Below, in pieces: positions 46,550-57,865 of a stretch of DNA of 64,000 nucleotides; position 1 is the first letter of the stretch, and every line of letters begins with the position of its first letter. The notes below the pieces were generated by a model. That model saw nothing but the letters and a program-made list of their open reading frames with translations, had not been told where the DNA came from and did no database searches. The DNA is taken from contig NC_133329.1 in NCBI RefSeq assembly GCF_042186555.1, positions 189,693,206 through 189,757,205 on the forward strand. Reading direction: 5' to 3'. This stretch comes from Aquarana catesbeiana. Its lineage: Eukaryota; Chordata; Amphibia; Anura; Ranidae. The translations under genes were made by a program, and so were the position numbers.

Positions 46550-47441
46550 CTGTGGAGTCAAACAAGAAAAATAAATGAATCATTTGGCACATAAACATGG
46601 AAAGCAGATTAAACACAAACATTCTTGGCCAACATCAGTATAACATTTATTTTAGGGAGTATTTAAAGAAAAAGGTATAAGGGTCACCTATCAGATCCCC
46701 CCCCCCCTCATGGGCCATTTGTAAAATTTTATGGGGGGGGATATGTTTTGGACAGGTAATCCTCTCCACTTCATTGAGAGATGAATGCCTAAATAATGTG
46801 TATTATTAGTTTGGCCAGCCCCTCCTTACTTACACTATTGGCAGCCCCCTGGACAGGTAAGAAGTGTCATAATACAAAGAGATAAATACACAAAAACTAC
46901 AAAAACTTTGAACATTACCATTTGAAAGTATTCAGGCAGGCCCTTGCACTACATGCTTTGGGGAATTCATCCATGAATCTGACCACTAAAAAGGTGAGTA
47001 TAGTGTGTATGGGTTTGGCAAAGTCAGCAGATAGAGGATTGGTATCAGCTGAGTTAGCAGTTGGGGGGAGGGAGGGTTCCAAATGATTTGGGGACACAAA
47101 AAAAAGCCTCTGGCACTCTGCCTGAATTTAAAGCACAAATCACAATTTACCACATTTTAGGGGGTATTTAGGGTAAAGCACTACTATGGAGCTGATAAAA
47201 TACATTGTTAAGTGACTACACAAGGTGAATATAGGCCCAGGAGAGCATGCTGGGGAGGTAAGTGAAGGCAAATATGTATGAAGGACAAAAAATAGTTACC
47301 TAAAAATCCAGCATGCATGAGGACAAAGGGGACATTCACAGCATATTACAATCATGGTAATTAGGGAATGAGGAAAGAAATACAATATATTATCAAACAT
47401 TAAATACAATAAAATGTGATGTTAAACGATAAAAATCTTAC
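46550..47441 (-). other. Transposase intron of Harbinger B
   Basis: Bounded by consensus donor and acceptor, matching the intron of copy A (20135-20824) but about 200 bp longer. It contains C/G homopolymer runs near 46700 and 46730 and no coding feature. Confidence 0.7.
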
Positions 47442-47897
47442 CTTAATATACTCCTTCTGCAGGACCTGGATGATGGCAGAACAGGTCTCCGGGATAATGA
47501 TCCCCAGAGCTTGGGGGGAGATGCCTGTCGAGAACTTGAGGTCCTGCAGGCTTCTCCCCGTCACCAAGTACAGCAGGGTGGTGACGAGCCTCTGCTCCGG
47601 AGTGATGGCTTGCCTCATGCAGGTAACCTGCCTGCTGATATAGGGAGTCAGCAAAGCCAACAAATGGTGAAATACGGGGTCCGCCATCCAGAGAAAGTTC
47701 CTGAAATCGTCAGGATTATTCTCACGGATCTCACGGAGCAAAGGCATGTGACAGAATTGGTCACGCTGGAGCAACCAATTCTTGGTCCATGAACTTCTTC
47801 CCACCCTGTTCATGGACTGGACTTCTGTCAAGGTAAGGACCCCAACACCAAGCCCCCGCACAGCACGAACTCTACGAGGAGTATGTATACGCAAGAT
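47442..47897 (-). pseudogene. Harbinger B transposase exon 1
   Basis: Minus strand. The sequence equivalent to the copy A ATG reads ATC (complement of 47895-47897), so the start codon is lost; the frame then gives LRIHTPRRVRAVRGLGVGVL and continues intact through FSTGISPQALGIIIPETCSA to the donor, with six C where copy A has seven. This exon shows the ancestral frame of the region that is shifted in copy A. Confidence 0.85.
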
Positions 47898-48334
47898 GGC
47901 TAGAATACGGTCGGCTGCTCAGAACGAAGTAACAGAACGCACTGAAGAATAGCAAGGCCTGTGAAGAGCGACCTGAAAATCAGTAACGAATGAACACGAA
48001 CACAAAGACAAGTCAATTGTACTCGCTGCATGCACTGAAGAGGAGATACAAACCCACAAGCACAAACTGAACAGCAGAAAACGATCTGAAAACCACGAGT
48101 CTGAAAAAGCGCGAATCGTCTCTCACCAAACTTTTACTAACACAAGATTAGCAAAACGAGCCCAAAGGGTGTCGCGCTTGGTTCTGAACTGCCCTCTTAT
48201 AGTCTCTTTGTACGTGGTGTACGTCACCGCGTTCTTGGCGATCGGAAATTCCGACAACTTTGTGCGACCGTGTGTATGCAAAATAAGTTTGAGCCAACAT
48301 CCGTTGGAAAAAATCCATGGATTTTGTTGTCAGA

Positions 48335-49453
48335 ATAAGTGGAAAGTGTCCTTCGCGCTCGTCAGATGATAGACGTGAAGAATATATAAATATTGTCTAT
48401 ACTATTGTAAAGTGAAAGCTTAAAAATCGCATGAAAAATTAATAATAATATTGCAGCAAAATGAGGGTGTTCACACCAACACTTAGTCTAGTAGATATTG
48501 TAATATATTTCGCGCAATATCGAATCAAAATTAAAATCCAAGTGGTATAAGAGGAGTGAAAAGCCAAATAAATTGGTGACAATTGTAATGGTTGTGGGTA
48601 TAGCTATTACTGCAAGGATCAATTGTCTCTATGTTGCAGTTAATTGCTATGGCCACTATCTCCTAATAATAGAGATGTATGATATAATAAAATAAAGTGC
48701 ATTCAGGTGAACGTGTTATAAATCTAAAGTTGATTAGTAAACTAGTAAAAATGTGAATGGCATAAGTAGCCTACATTGCCAGGACCTATTGTCTCTGTTT
48801 TGAATTATATTCCTGTAGCCACTAGTAACACATAGTGATGGTAAAGGAGGTTGTGCAATCAAAATATTATCATAAATGGAAACCGTTATTTCCTGCGGCC
48901 ATTGGTAACAAATTGTTGGTGATGAGTGCAAATCGTGCAATAAATATTACCATAAACCATCAAAATCATATATAAAACGGACATAAAAATTTAAAAATAA
49001 ATTCAAAAACTCCACATAAGTGCTCAATTATAGTGCAGATAAATAAGATAAAGTCCACTGGGGAGATAGATAGGGTAAAAATATCAGCAAAAGAGTCTGT
49101 AGACATATAGGAAATTCTTCTAATCAATTCTGGCACATGTAATGTGATGAATGTGTGACCCTACTGGCGGTGTCTCCTGTGTGTGGTCTCACAGAACCCT
49201 CACCTTCAAACTGTAGTAAAGAGGCATTAAGGGGTTGTGGATTTCTGGTGCAGGCGCTATCAATGAGGTCCTTGCATTCTTTTCTGTTAGTCCTCCATTG
49301 CTCTTTCTATACACCTCCGATCTTGTTGTCTCAGCGGTGGAGGAGAGAAAACAGATGAGGGGAGGGGGAGAGAAGAAGGCTCCACTAGTGTAATAAAGTT
49401 TAAAAATGGGGGGATATTTATTCTTTAGGTAGTGCTCTTACATGATAAACATT
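48335..49453. mobile_element. Unclassified AT-rich insertion next to Harbinger B
   Basis: Begins where the Harbinger B right end is cut off and ends at the palindrome. It contains diverged direct repeats around attgtctctatgttgcagtt, attgtctctgttttgaatta and gccactagtaac. No open frame of note. Because the adjoining palindrome carries a hammerhead-like core, a PLE terminal region is a reasonable guess. Confidence 0.4.
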
Positions 49454-49690
49454 AAAAACAGGCAGAGTAATGAGAAAAGGTTCTGGCGTTCTCAGCGCCC
49501 TCTCACTTGTGCTTCTATCGTGTATACCGCTCCAGCCAATCCCTACGCATTACGACACCGTCACGTGTCTTCATCTGGGGAGACGGTGTCGTAACGCGTA
49601 GGGATTGGCTGGAGTGGTATACACGATAGAAGCACAAGTGAGAGGGTGCTGAGAACGCCAGAACCTTTTCTCATTACTCTGCCTGTTTTT
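49454..49690. repeat. 109-bp-arm palindrome with hammerhead-like centre
   Basis: Arms 49454-49562 and 49582-49690 are near-perfect complements, starting aaaaacaggcagagtaatga, with a 19-nt spacer. Reading across the spacer and right arm: CTGGGGA (49575-49581), GAC-ggt-GTC (stem), GTAA, CGCGTA. This is the order of a hammerhead core with two substitutions (CTGA to CTGG, GAAA to GTAA). Confidence 0.88.
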
Positions 49691-49925
49691 GATGTAGTGT
49701 CTACTTTTCAAAATGAGGTCATTTGGGGGGGTTTGTACCATCTTGGCATTTTATGGCCTTCAAAACTGTGATAGGTAGTTTTCAGGGCCCTGTACGCAGC
49801 TAGGCTCCCAAAAAGTCCCACACATGTGATATCCCCATACTCAGGAGAAGCAGCATAATGTATTTTGGGGTGTAATTCCACATATGCCCATGGCATGTTT
49901 GAGCAATATATCATTTAGTGACAAC

Positions 49926-51168
49926 TAGGGTTGTCCCGATACCACTTTTTTAGGACCGAGTACAAGTACCGATACTTTTTTTCAAGTACTCGCCGATACC
50001 GATTACTGATACTTTTTTTTTAATGTCACGTGACAGTGTTTTTTTTTGTTTTTTTTAACAGTGTTTTCTTTTTTTGGGGGGGGGGGGTGAACGGTGTATG
50101 TGTGTGTGTGTTTTTTTGTTTTTTTTTACAATTTTTATTTTTTACAATAATATTTTTTTATATGTTTTTTTTTTTTTTTTTAATCAGCCCTGTTGGGGGG
50201 GCTTTGGTGAGATATCAAGGTCTTAACAGACCTCTGATATCTCCCCCTTGAGACAGAGAAAGAGACCGAGGATAGAGATTCCCCAGTCCCTTTCTCTGCA
50301 GCCTCAGCTGCACTGAGAATGAATGGAGAGAAGACAGCGGCTCCTCTCCATTCATAAACTGACACATCGTAATCACAGGAGATTACAATGTTTCAGTTAT
50401 GTGAATAGACAGAGTCAGCTGACTCTATCCATTCACAAAGGAAGGAGGAGGAGGACGGCGGAACGGAGGGGGAGAACGGAGGGGGACAGAGAGGGAGATG
50501 GGAACGGAGGGGACAGCGGAGAGGCACAGCAGAACAGAGGGGGACAGCGGAGGGGGACAGAAAAGGAGAGAGGAACGGAGGGGACAGCGGAGAGACACAG
50601 GGAAGGAGAGGGGAACGGAGGGGACAGCGGAGAGACACAGGGAAGGAGAGGGGAACGGAGGGGACAGCGGAGAGACACAGGGAAGGAGAGGGGAACGGAG
50701 GGGGACAGCGGAGAGACACAGGGAAGGAGAGAGGAGCGGAGGGGGACAGCGGAGAGACACAGGGAAGGAGAGAGGAGCGGAGGGGGACAGCGGAGAGACA
50801 CAGGGAAGGAGAGAGGAGCGGAGGGGGACAGCGGAGAGACACAGGGAAGGAGAGAGGAGCGGAGGGGGACAGCGGAGAGACACAGGGAAGGAGAGGGGAA
50901 CAGAGGGGGACAGCGGAGGGGGACAGAGGAACGGAGGGGGCATGGAAGAGGATGCAGTGACAGTCAGCGGTGAGCGATCACCGCTGTATGTCACTAAAGC
51001 TGCTGAAAGCCGCTGGGGGAGAATCTTGTAACTCCCCATGCGCCGATCACAGCTGACTTCTAGGTATCGGCGGAAGCATCGGGAGCATTTGCCCGAGTAT
51101 GAGTACTTGGGCAAATGCTCGGTATCGGTGCCGATACTGATACTAGTATCGGTATCGGGACAACCCTA
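49926..51168. mobile_element. hAT-type MITE
   Basis: A 1243-bp element with terminal repeats TAGGGTTGTCCCGATACC and complement, flanked by the exact 8-bp duplication GTGACAAC (49918-49925 and 51169-51176). The 8-bp duplication and end sequence fit hAT elements. It has no transposase. It carries tandem ccgatac motifs near both ends and a minisatellite in the middle. Confidence 0.88.
50450..50945. repeat. 40/41-bp minisatellite within the hAT MITE
   Basis: Eight regular copies from about 50595 to 50925 of a unit containing gacagcggagagacacaggg and aaggagaggggaacggaggg, with 40-bp units first and 41-bp units later, flanked by degenerate copies. The plus strand is almost pure purine. Open frames across it on both strands are artefacts of composition. 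Confidence 0.9.
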
Positions 51169-52177
51169 GTGACAACTTTGTGCAAAAAAAAAAAAAAAAG
51201 TTTGTAATTTTCCCGCAACTTGTGGCAAAATATAAAATATTCCATGGACTCAACATGCCTCTCAGCAAATAATTTGGGGTGTCTACTTTCCAAAATGGGG
51301 TCATTTGGGGGGTTTTGTGCCATCTTGGCATTTTATGGCCTTCAAAACTATGATAGGTAGTGAGGAGTGAAATCAAAAATTTACGCCCTTAGAAATCCTG
51401 AAGGCGATGATTGGTTTTCGGGGGCCCCGTACGCGGCTAAGCTCCAAAAAAGTTCCACACATGTGGTATCCCCGCACTCAGGAGAAGCAGCAAAATGTAT
51501 TTTGGGGTGCAATTTCGCATATAACCATGGCATGTGTGAGCAATATATCATTTAGTGACAACTTTTTGTAAAATATTTTTTTTTTGTCATTATTCAATCA
51601 CTTGGGACAAAAAAATTAAATATTCAATGGGCTCAACATGCCTCTCAGCAATTTCCTTGGGGTGTCTACTTTCCAAAATAGAGTCATTTGGGGGGGGGGT
51701 GTTGTACTGCCCTGCCATTTTAGCACCTCAAGAAATGAGATAGGCAGTCATAAACTAAAAGCTGTGTAAATTCCAGAAAATGTACCCTAGTTTGTTGACA
51801 CTATAACTTTTGCGCAAACCAATAAATATACGCTTATTGACTTTTTTTACCAAAGACATGTGGCTGAATACATTTTTGCCTAAATGTATGACTAAAATTG
51901 AGTTTATTGGATTTTTTTTATAACAAAAAGTAGAAAATATAATTTTTTTCAAAATTTTCAGTCTTTTTCCATTTATAGCGCATAAAATAAAAACCGCAGA
52001 GGTGATCAAATACTATAAAAAGAAAGCTCTATTTGTGGGAAAAAAAAACGACGCAAATTTTGTTTGGGTACAACATTGCATGACCGCACAATTAGCAGTT
52101 AAAGCGACGCAGTGCCAAATTGTAAAAAGTGCTCTGGTCAGGAAGGAGGTAAAACCTTCCAGGGCTGAAGTGGTTAA

Positions 52178-53773
52178 ACGGAACCAGTGAGATTGCGGAC
52201 GAGAGCCTGTGGGAGGCTCATAAAGCCTACATAAGGGGAATCCTGATCTCAATGGGAACTAGGAGCAAGAAGGAAAGAATAAAAAAAAGGGCAAAACTGA
52301 TAGAAGAAATATACCTATTAGAGCAAAGACACAAAAAAGGGAGAGGCCAAGATCAGGAACTGTCACAAGAACTAGAAATAAAAAGAGATGAACTAAAGGA
52401 ACTATTAGAACAAGAAATAAGGAAAACCTTCAATAAAATCTCAAAGGAAAGATATCAATGGGGGAATAAAAATAGCAAGTGCCTAGCAAGGATGTTAAGA
52501 AAAAAAAATCAATGAACTTTATAGAAAAAATACAAAATAAAAAAGGGGAAATGATCTATAATATAAAGGATGGATAAGGAAGGATATAAAAGTCAATGGG
52601 ATGAGGGGAAAAAAGAAAGAATAAAAGAATATTTAAAAAAAGCTAGGATCCCCCGGATAACAGAGGAAAGAGCAATATCCCTAGAAACACCAATAACGGT
52701 AGATGAGATTAATCAAGTGTTAAAAGAATCAGCGTCAGGAAAAAGTCCAGGGCCAGATGGGTATACGACGTTATACTTAAAAAGGTTCAAAGAAATCCTG
52801 ACCCCAAAACTGTGCACATATATGAATGGATTGGGAAGAAGGTATGAGATGAGTAAAGAGGCCTTATTGGCATCAATTACTATTATAGCAAAAGAAGGCA
52901 AAGATAGTACTAAGTGTTCAAACTATAGACCTATATCATTGTTAAATGCGGACACAAAATTGTTCGCGAAAAAATACTAGCAACAAGGATGAAAGATTTA
53001 ATGACAGAGTTGGTCCATCCTGGTCAAAAGGGCTTTGTACCAAGGAGAGAGGGGAGGGATAATGGGGTAAGAATATTTCTGTTACTTCAAAAAATAAAAG
53101 AAGGGAGAGTCCCCGGTCTACTCCTGTCAATAGATGCCGAAAAGGCATTCGACAGGGTAGACTGGGGATTCATGATGAGCACTCTAGAGAGCATGGGGAT
53201 AGGCCCAAGGATGATGCAGTGGATACAAACATTATATAATGGTCCTACAGCCATGGTGAAAGTAAATAGAACATTGTCACCCCCCTTTAGAATGAATAAC
53301 GGGACGAGACAGGCATGTCCCCTGTCTCCGCTCCTGTTCATGCTGGCGCTGGAACCTCTTCTGGCCACAGTGCGGGGAGATGCGGACATAGGGGGCTTCA
53401 AAGTCGGAGAAGAGGAGCATAAATTAGCTGCATTCGCAGACGATATATTATTTTATATATCAACCCCCCGAATTACAATGCCCAATCTTATGAAAGCATT
53501 AAAGGAATATGGAGATCTATCTAATTTTAAGATCAACCCGACTAAATCTGAAATATTAAATATAAACATGAAATTGAAAGAGGAACAGAGTCTACAACAA
53601 GAGTTTCCATTCCCTTGGAAGAGGACAGAAATAAAATATCTTGGGATTAAACTAATGGCATCTCCAGAGAAAATATATCAAGCAAACTATATCCCATTAT
53701 TAGAGGGAATAAAAATAGAAATAAAAAGGATAGCAACACGTCCCTTATCATGGATGGGCTGGATTAACGCTCT
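52178..53773 (+). pseudogene. L1 ORF2 reverse transcriptase (3' part)
   Basis: Continues the ORF2 frame after the piggyBac: LWEAHKAYIRGILISMGTRS, a Lys/Glu-rich coiled coil, then (after frameshifts near 52500-52570) SGKSPGPDGYTTLYLKRF, CSNYRPISLLNADTKLFAK, a further shift near 52975, VHPGQKGFVPRREGRDNGVR, LLSIDAEKAFDRVDW with the first catalytic Asp, GTRQACPLSPLLFMLALEPL, and AFADDILFYIS (53430-53450) with the Asp pair. It stops inside the thumb (RPLSWMGWINAL) at about 53773, where another insertion begins. The downstream Cys-rich end is not in the window. Confidence 0.9.
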
Positions 53774-54232
53774 AACCACTTCAATACCAGGCACTTAGAC
53801 ACCTTCCTGCCCAGGCCAGTTTTCAGCTTTCAGCGCTGTCGCAATTTGAATGACAATTGCGCGGTCATACAACACTGTACCCAATCAAATTTTTTATCAT
53901 TTTGCTCCCACAAATAGAGCTTTCTTTTGGTGGTATTTGATCACCTCTGTGTTTTTTATTTTTTGCGCAACAAATAAAAAAAGACCGAAAATTAAAAAAA
54001 AAAGTTTTTCTTTGTTTCTGTTAAAAATTTTTGAAAATAAGTACATTTTCTTCTTCAATGACGGGCACCGATGAGGTGGCACCAATGAGGTGGCACCGAC
54101 GGGCACCGATGAGGTTGCACCAATGAGGTGGCACTGATGAGGTGGCACTGACGGGCACTGATGATGGGCACTGATAGGCGGCACTGATAGGTGGCACTGG
54201 TATGCGGCACTGATGGCCACTCATAGGTGGCA
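53774..54232 (+). mobile_element. piggyBac MITE, left part
   Basis: Begins ccacttcaataccaggcact next to ctaa (expected TTAA) and includes caatcaaattttttatcatt and tagagctttcttttggtggt, matching in reverse the right end of the 35493-52173 insertion. A short-period repeat (gatgaggtggcaccaatgag, 14-18 bp) fills 54060-54232, where retroviral sequence starts. The right end is not seen. Confidence 0.7.
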
Positions 54233-55030
54233 CTGTTTTGCTTGCGTCTATCTAGCAAGGTTACTCTGTGGTATAAGCAAGGAAGCTGAGATTTCTGCAG
54301 TGTGTAAATTGTGCTTTTACTATACAAAGATGCTGTACATACAAAACTATTACAATCTTAGGAATACAATACAAGACTGACAGATATCTATAACAGGCAA
54401 AAATGCCTAGCAAATGAACAGCCTATGGTCTAACAGTACAGATACACTTAAAAGTTACTTACCTTCTGTTACTGTATGTTCGTGATCTCCATTGGCAACG
54501 ATGCTTCTTGGACACCAGGCAGTGTTCTTGTATCATGAGTGGCGGCTTCTGATCTTCAAAGCATGATGGTGTGTGTGTGTGAGTGTCCCTACTCACCCCT
54601 TTTATGTGTCAGGCTGTTTACCATAGTTACCAAACAGAAAACATACCTGTTTACTGTGGCTGTAGAAACAATGGACTGTTGCAAACTGTCAATTGAATAC
54701 AAAAATGGTATCTACGTACCCATTGTCTAACCAAGCCAACACCTGACAGTAATCTAACAGGCATTCTTTCAGTTTGAGAGCTGAAAAAAAACTCAAACAA
54801 CTAAATCTCTTTCTTGTGTATTGTAGCTATAGAGACAATAGCCTGTTGAAAACTGTCAATTGAATATAACAATGACCCCCATTGTATAAAACAGCATTTG
54901 TTTGAGAAATCTAATCAAACCAAAAAACTGGCAATATCTCTATGAGCAACTGTTGTGTAATGTTATGTCCCATGTATTGCAAGTCTGATTAATAAAAAAA
55001 AATCATATTGTAACAAACGCAACACATTCC
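54233..55030 (-). promoter_or_regulatory. Candidate 3' LTR of the retrovirus
   Basis: Minus-strand features: a purine tract (complement of about 55030-55045) just upstream, a TATA-like CATAAAAGG (complement of 54598-54606), and an end in CA abutting the MITE at 54233. Two related direct copies lie in the U3-like part, at 54653-54730 and 54819-54890, sharing aactgtcaattgaata. They could be duplicated enhancer units. Exact borders are inferred. Confidence 0.5.
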
Positions 55031-55281
55031 GCACTAGATTTTTTTTTTCCTTTCAGACTCCATACAGAAAATCACTTCATTATTATCAAAAACTCATTTT
55101 AAACATTCATTTCCTTGAATGCAACACCTCCCATATTTCTGCCATTGAGAAGGTGGCTAAAAAGTTCATTAGAAAGTCCATTCTAAAGTTCTTTAGAAAG
55201 TCCAGGCTTGTAATTCATCAAAGGCCTTGCTTTCCACAGCTTTTGCGATATTCCGTCATTCTTTCCATCATGACCTATGGA

Positions 55282-56163
55282 TCAAATCGGAGACAGCCTG
55301 TGGAGTGGAAAACAAAGCGGATTATCTGTTCCTTCTAGTAATACATAAACAGTAGATCCAAGCCCTTCAGCTACAATCTCTCCTCTAGATGGCTTTTTGC
55401 CTGGATATCTGACTAACACTTTGCCCCCTGCCTGTACCCACTTCTGACCCTCCCAAAGAACATCAATAGGGAGGAGAGGAAATATACTGATATTTCCCAG
55501 AAGATCACTGCTGTTTATTTTGGAAGGTTTGCTGTTATGTAGCCTCACTTTCCACTCTTGCTGAGAAGTAGCCACTAACCAGTCAGAGTCCCAGCCACTG
55601 TCTTGAAGCTCATCTGTCAATGCAAATGTAACTTCAAACCTTCCTGCCAGATTCCCTCTCATTCCTAGATAGGCTTCAGCTTCAGATACGTCACTCTTGG
55701 TTTCTATGTCATTGGATGCAGATGCATGGTATCTGTTAAGCCCTGTTCTTTCAGGAACCTTACATAAATACTGAACTCTGCACTCCAGCTGTGGAATCTG
55801 TGCCCCAGCCTCTACCATCCTCTCATATGGTGTGCTTTTGGCTATTGGCCTAGAATTTAACAACATGACCTCCTGTGTGAGGACCTGATCCCACCCCCTT
55901 AGTGTATGTGTGGGTGTAAGTTTGCGTATCTGGTCCTTCAATAGCCTGTTGTATCTTTCAATCAAACCAGCTGCCTGTGGATGGTATGGGATGTGGCACA
56001 ACCAGTACACTCCAGAATCTTTGGCCCACTGCTGTACTGTTGATCCAGTGAAGTGTGAGCCGTTATCACTTTGGACTTGTTTGGGAGAACCATAAGAAAA
56101 CGACAAGTTTCTAGAGCAGTTGAAGCGTTGCAGCTTGATCTGCACGTTTGCAGGGATGAACAA
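55282..56163 (-). pseudogene. Retroviral integrase, catalytic core and C-terminal part
   Basis: Minus strand. Carries the second and third catalytic acids of the DDE core (VQSDNGSHFTG near 56065 and AAGLIERYNRLLKD near 55960) and a C-terminal region ending RLSPI before TGA. It is in a different frame from the upstream integrase half: a stop and a one-base insertion lie near 56110. The core joins viral DNA to host DNA. Confidence 0.85.
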
Positions 56164-56920
56164 GCATAAGTCCTGAATAGGTGTCCACTGCAGTGCAATA
56201 ATATCTCAGTCCATTGTTTTCCCGGGGCAGGGGACCAATGAAGTTGATCTGCCAGATCTCTGCAGGCCTCTCACCCCTCTTAATCGACCCGGTGGAGTAC
56301 TTTTGCAATTGCCATTGTTGCACTTCTCCACACACTGTACAGTTCCCTATTACAGTCTTAATCATGTCCATGGATATAGGCAATCCTCTCTGCTGTGACC
56401 ATTCATATGTTGCTTTCTGCCCCAAATGTCCAGATTGCTTGTGGGCCCAGTTGGCCAAGTTCATCAAGGCAGGATCAATTGGCACAACGGCCTTCACTTT
56501 GGCGATTTCATCTGCAACTCTGTTATAGTTCTCAAAGTCTGGGACTAGGGGCACATGTGCATCAACATGCCCCACTTTTATGGTGCGGGAGTGAGCTTCC
56601 TTCCAGATGTAGTCCCAGACTTCCTTGCCTCCCCACACCACCTTTCCATGAATCATCCATTCATTGGACTTCCACGTGGGCATCCAAGTTGTCAGTCCTT
56701 TAAAAACCGCCCACCTGTCAGTGTAGATAGTGATATGGGAAGAAGGATCCTCCTGTAGAGTCATCACCACAGCTTTCAACTCTGCGCATTGACTGGACCC
56801 TCCAATTCCGGTCTCCTGCAGGACTGTGTCTGTACTTGGGTTGTAGGCTGCTGCTGTCCATTTATGCCCAGACAAGGTGACTATGGCTGAACCATCAGTG
56901 AACCACGCTGACTCCTTCAT
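56111..56920 (-). pseudogene. Retroviral RNase H and integrase N-terminal part
   Basis: Minus strand. RNase H begins at WFTDGSAIVTLSGHKW with its first Asp and has QCAELKAVVM (Glu) and IYTDRWAVFKGL (Asp). The integrase zinc-binding motif follows: HKQSGHLGQK with the two His and NCTVCGEVQ with the two Cys. The position usually holding the first catalytic Asp of the core reads Asn (WQINFIGP, codon complement of 56243-56245). Upstream there are in-frame stops near 56953 and at 56990. Confidence 0.85.
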
Positions 56921-56989
56921 GTCTTCTGACAGAGACTCGAAGGGTGGAGCCTCTTAAATGGGGGATGACTGCAGCACAGGAATTTCTTC

Positions 56990-57847
56990 TTATGGCCGGG
57001 TGCTGGTAAAAGTGACAAGACCAGCCAACTGTTTTGAAATGTCTCTAACATCCCCAGCTGCAATACCCCCTCTTTCTTGAAGGTACCACTTCCATTTCAT
57101 CAGTGTCTGGTTCTGGGCTACAGCTGCCCTAGTGGTCAGTCCATTATCTCTCACCCATCCTGCTATTGGCAATGCAGTATGGATGGTGACTGTGTCCTTA
57201 CCTGTAATGGTCTCTACATGTTGAAGTGCTGTGTAGGCCCCAAACAGGTACTTCTCTAGGGGCGTGTATCTCTTCTGTGCCCCTGTCAGTTGTCTGGACC
57301 AAAATCCAATGGGTATTGCTCTCAGTCCTTTCTTTTCATTTGGCTGCCACAGACTCCAAGATATGGTACCATTCTGCTCCACTACATCCAGCTGAAATGG
57401 TACTCCTTGTCTCATGGGTCCTAATCCCTGATGCTGCAAAATAGCTTCTTTAGCAGCCAGGAATGCAGTCCCTTGCTCTGAACCCAATGAGAACTCAGTC
57501 TTTTTTCTGGTGACATTATATATAAGCCTCAGAATCAGTCCAAGATGTGGTATGAATGATCTCCAGAACCCCACAATTCCAATGAACTTCTGTGCCTCCT
57601 TTTTGGTAGTAGGGGGCGACAGCGCCTGGATAGTTTGCACAACTGTCTCTGGAATTTCCCTCTGTGGCCCAGTCCACATCATTCCCAGGAATTTCACTTC
57701 TGTGGCAGGTCCTTGGACTTTGTCTCTGTTGATAGCCCACCCTCTGTTCTCCAAGTGCTCTATCAGCAGGTGCAGTGCTTCAGTTACATCTTCTTTTGTC
57801 CCAGAGATCATGATGTCATCAATGTAATGAAACACAGCGACTTTCAA
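56990..57847 (-). pseudogene. Retroviral reverse transcriptase, palm/thumb part
   Basis: Minus strand. Begins just before the catalytic HYIDDIMISG (complement of about 57815-57826), followed by thumb and connection sequences (VKFLGMMWTGPQREIP, KKEAQKFIGIVGFWRSFIPH). Same frame as the upstream part, separated by one TGA (57866-57868). Ends at a TAA before RNase H. Confidence 0.87.
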
Positions 57848-57865
57848 ATTCAGGGTACTTAAATC

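Larger units (their letters stand above)
39396..48334 (-). mobile_element. PIF/Harbinger transposon copy B
   Basis: The left terminal repeat starts TGCCTTGTACGCACGG after TTA at 39393-39395. The right side matches the copy A left end in reverse as far as ttttgttgtcagaat (about 48334); the final 40-odd bases with the terminal repeat are missing. Gene order: MADF gene (minus), Myb-like gene (plus), palindromes, an inserted MITE, transposase (minus). It gives the fullest view of the three-gene arrangement, though all genes are broken. Confidence 0.88.
35493..52173 (+). mobile_element. piggyBac insertion (with nested elements)
   Basis: Flanked by TTAA at 35489-35492 and 52174-52177. Ends read CCAGTTGCCGACC at the left and, inward from the right, CCACTTCAGCCCTGG, agreeing only in CCA.TT, so the terminal repeats are weak. 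The L1 reading frame continues exactly when this interval plus one TTAA is removed. It contains a piggyBac transposase pseudogene (36808-38723), Harbinger B, a PLE-like palindromic insertion, a hAT MITE and 384-bp tandem repeats. The right end resembles a common piggyBac MITE (compare 53774 onward), so a recombined pair of piggyBac elements is an alternative. Confidence 0.75.
49691..52173. repeat. piggyBac right part with 384-bp direct repeats
   Basis: Copies starting gtgtctactttccaaaatgg occur at about 49697, 51277 and 51661. Copies two and three are 384 bp apart; copy one, allowing for the hAT insertion and a 55-bp gap, has the same spacing. The terminal 400 bp (caaattttgtttgggtacaa, agggctgaagtggttaa) matches in reverse the start of the MITE at 53774. 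No coding potential. Confidence 0.75.

Noticed and set aside
48335..49453. Possible small RNA or gene in the AT-rich insert
   Set aside because: Only short open frames and diverged direct repeats; nothing supports a gene.
50323..51114. Open frames of up to 229 codons on both strands (Glu/Arg/Gly-rich or Pro/Ser/Leu-rich)
   Set aside because: Produced by a purine-rich 40/41-bp minisatellite inside a hAT MITE.
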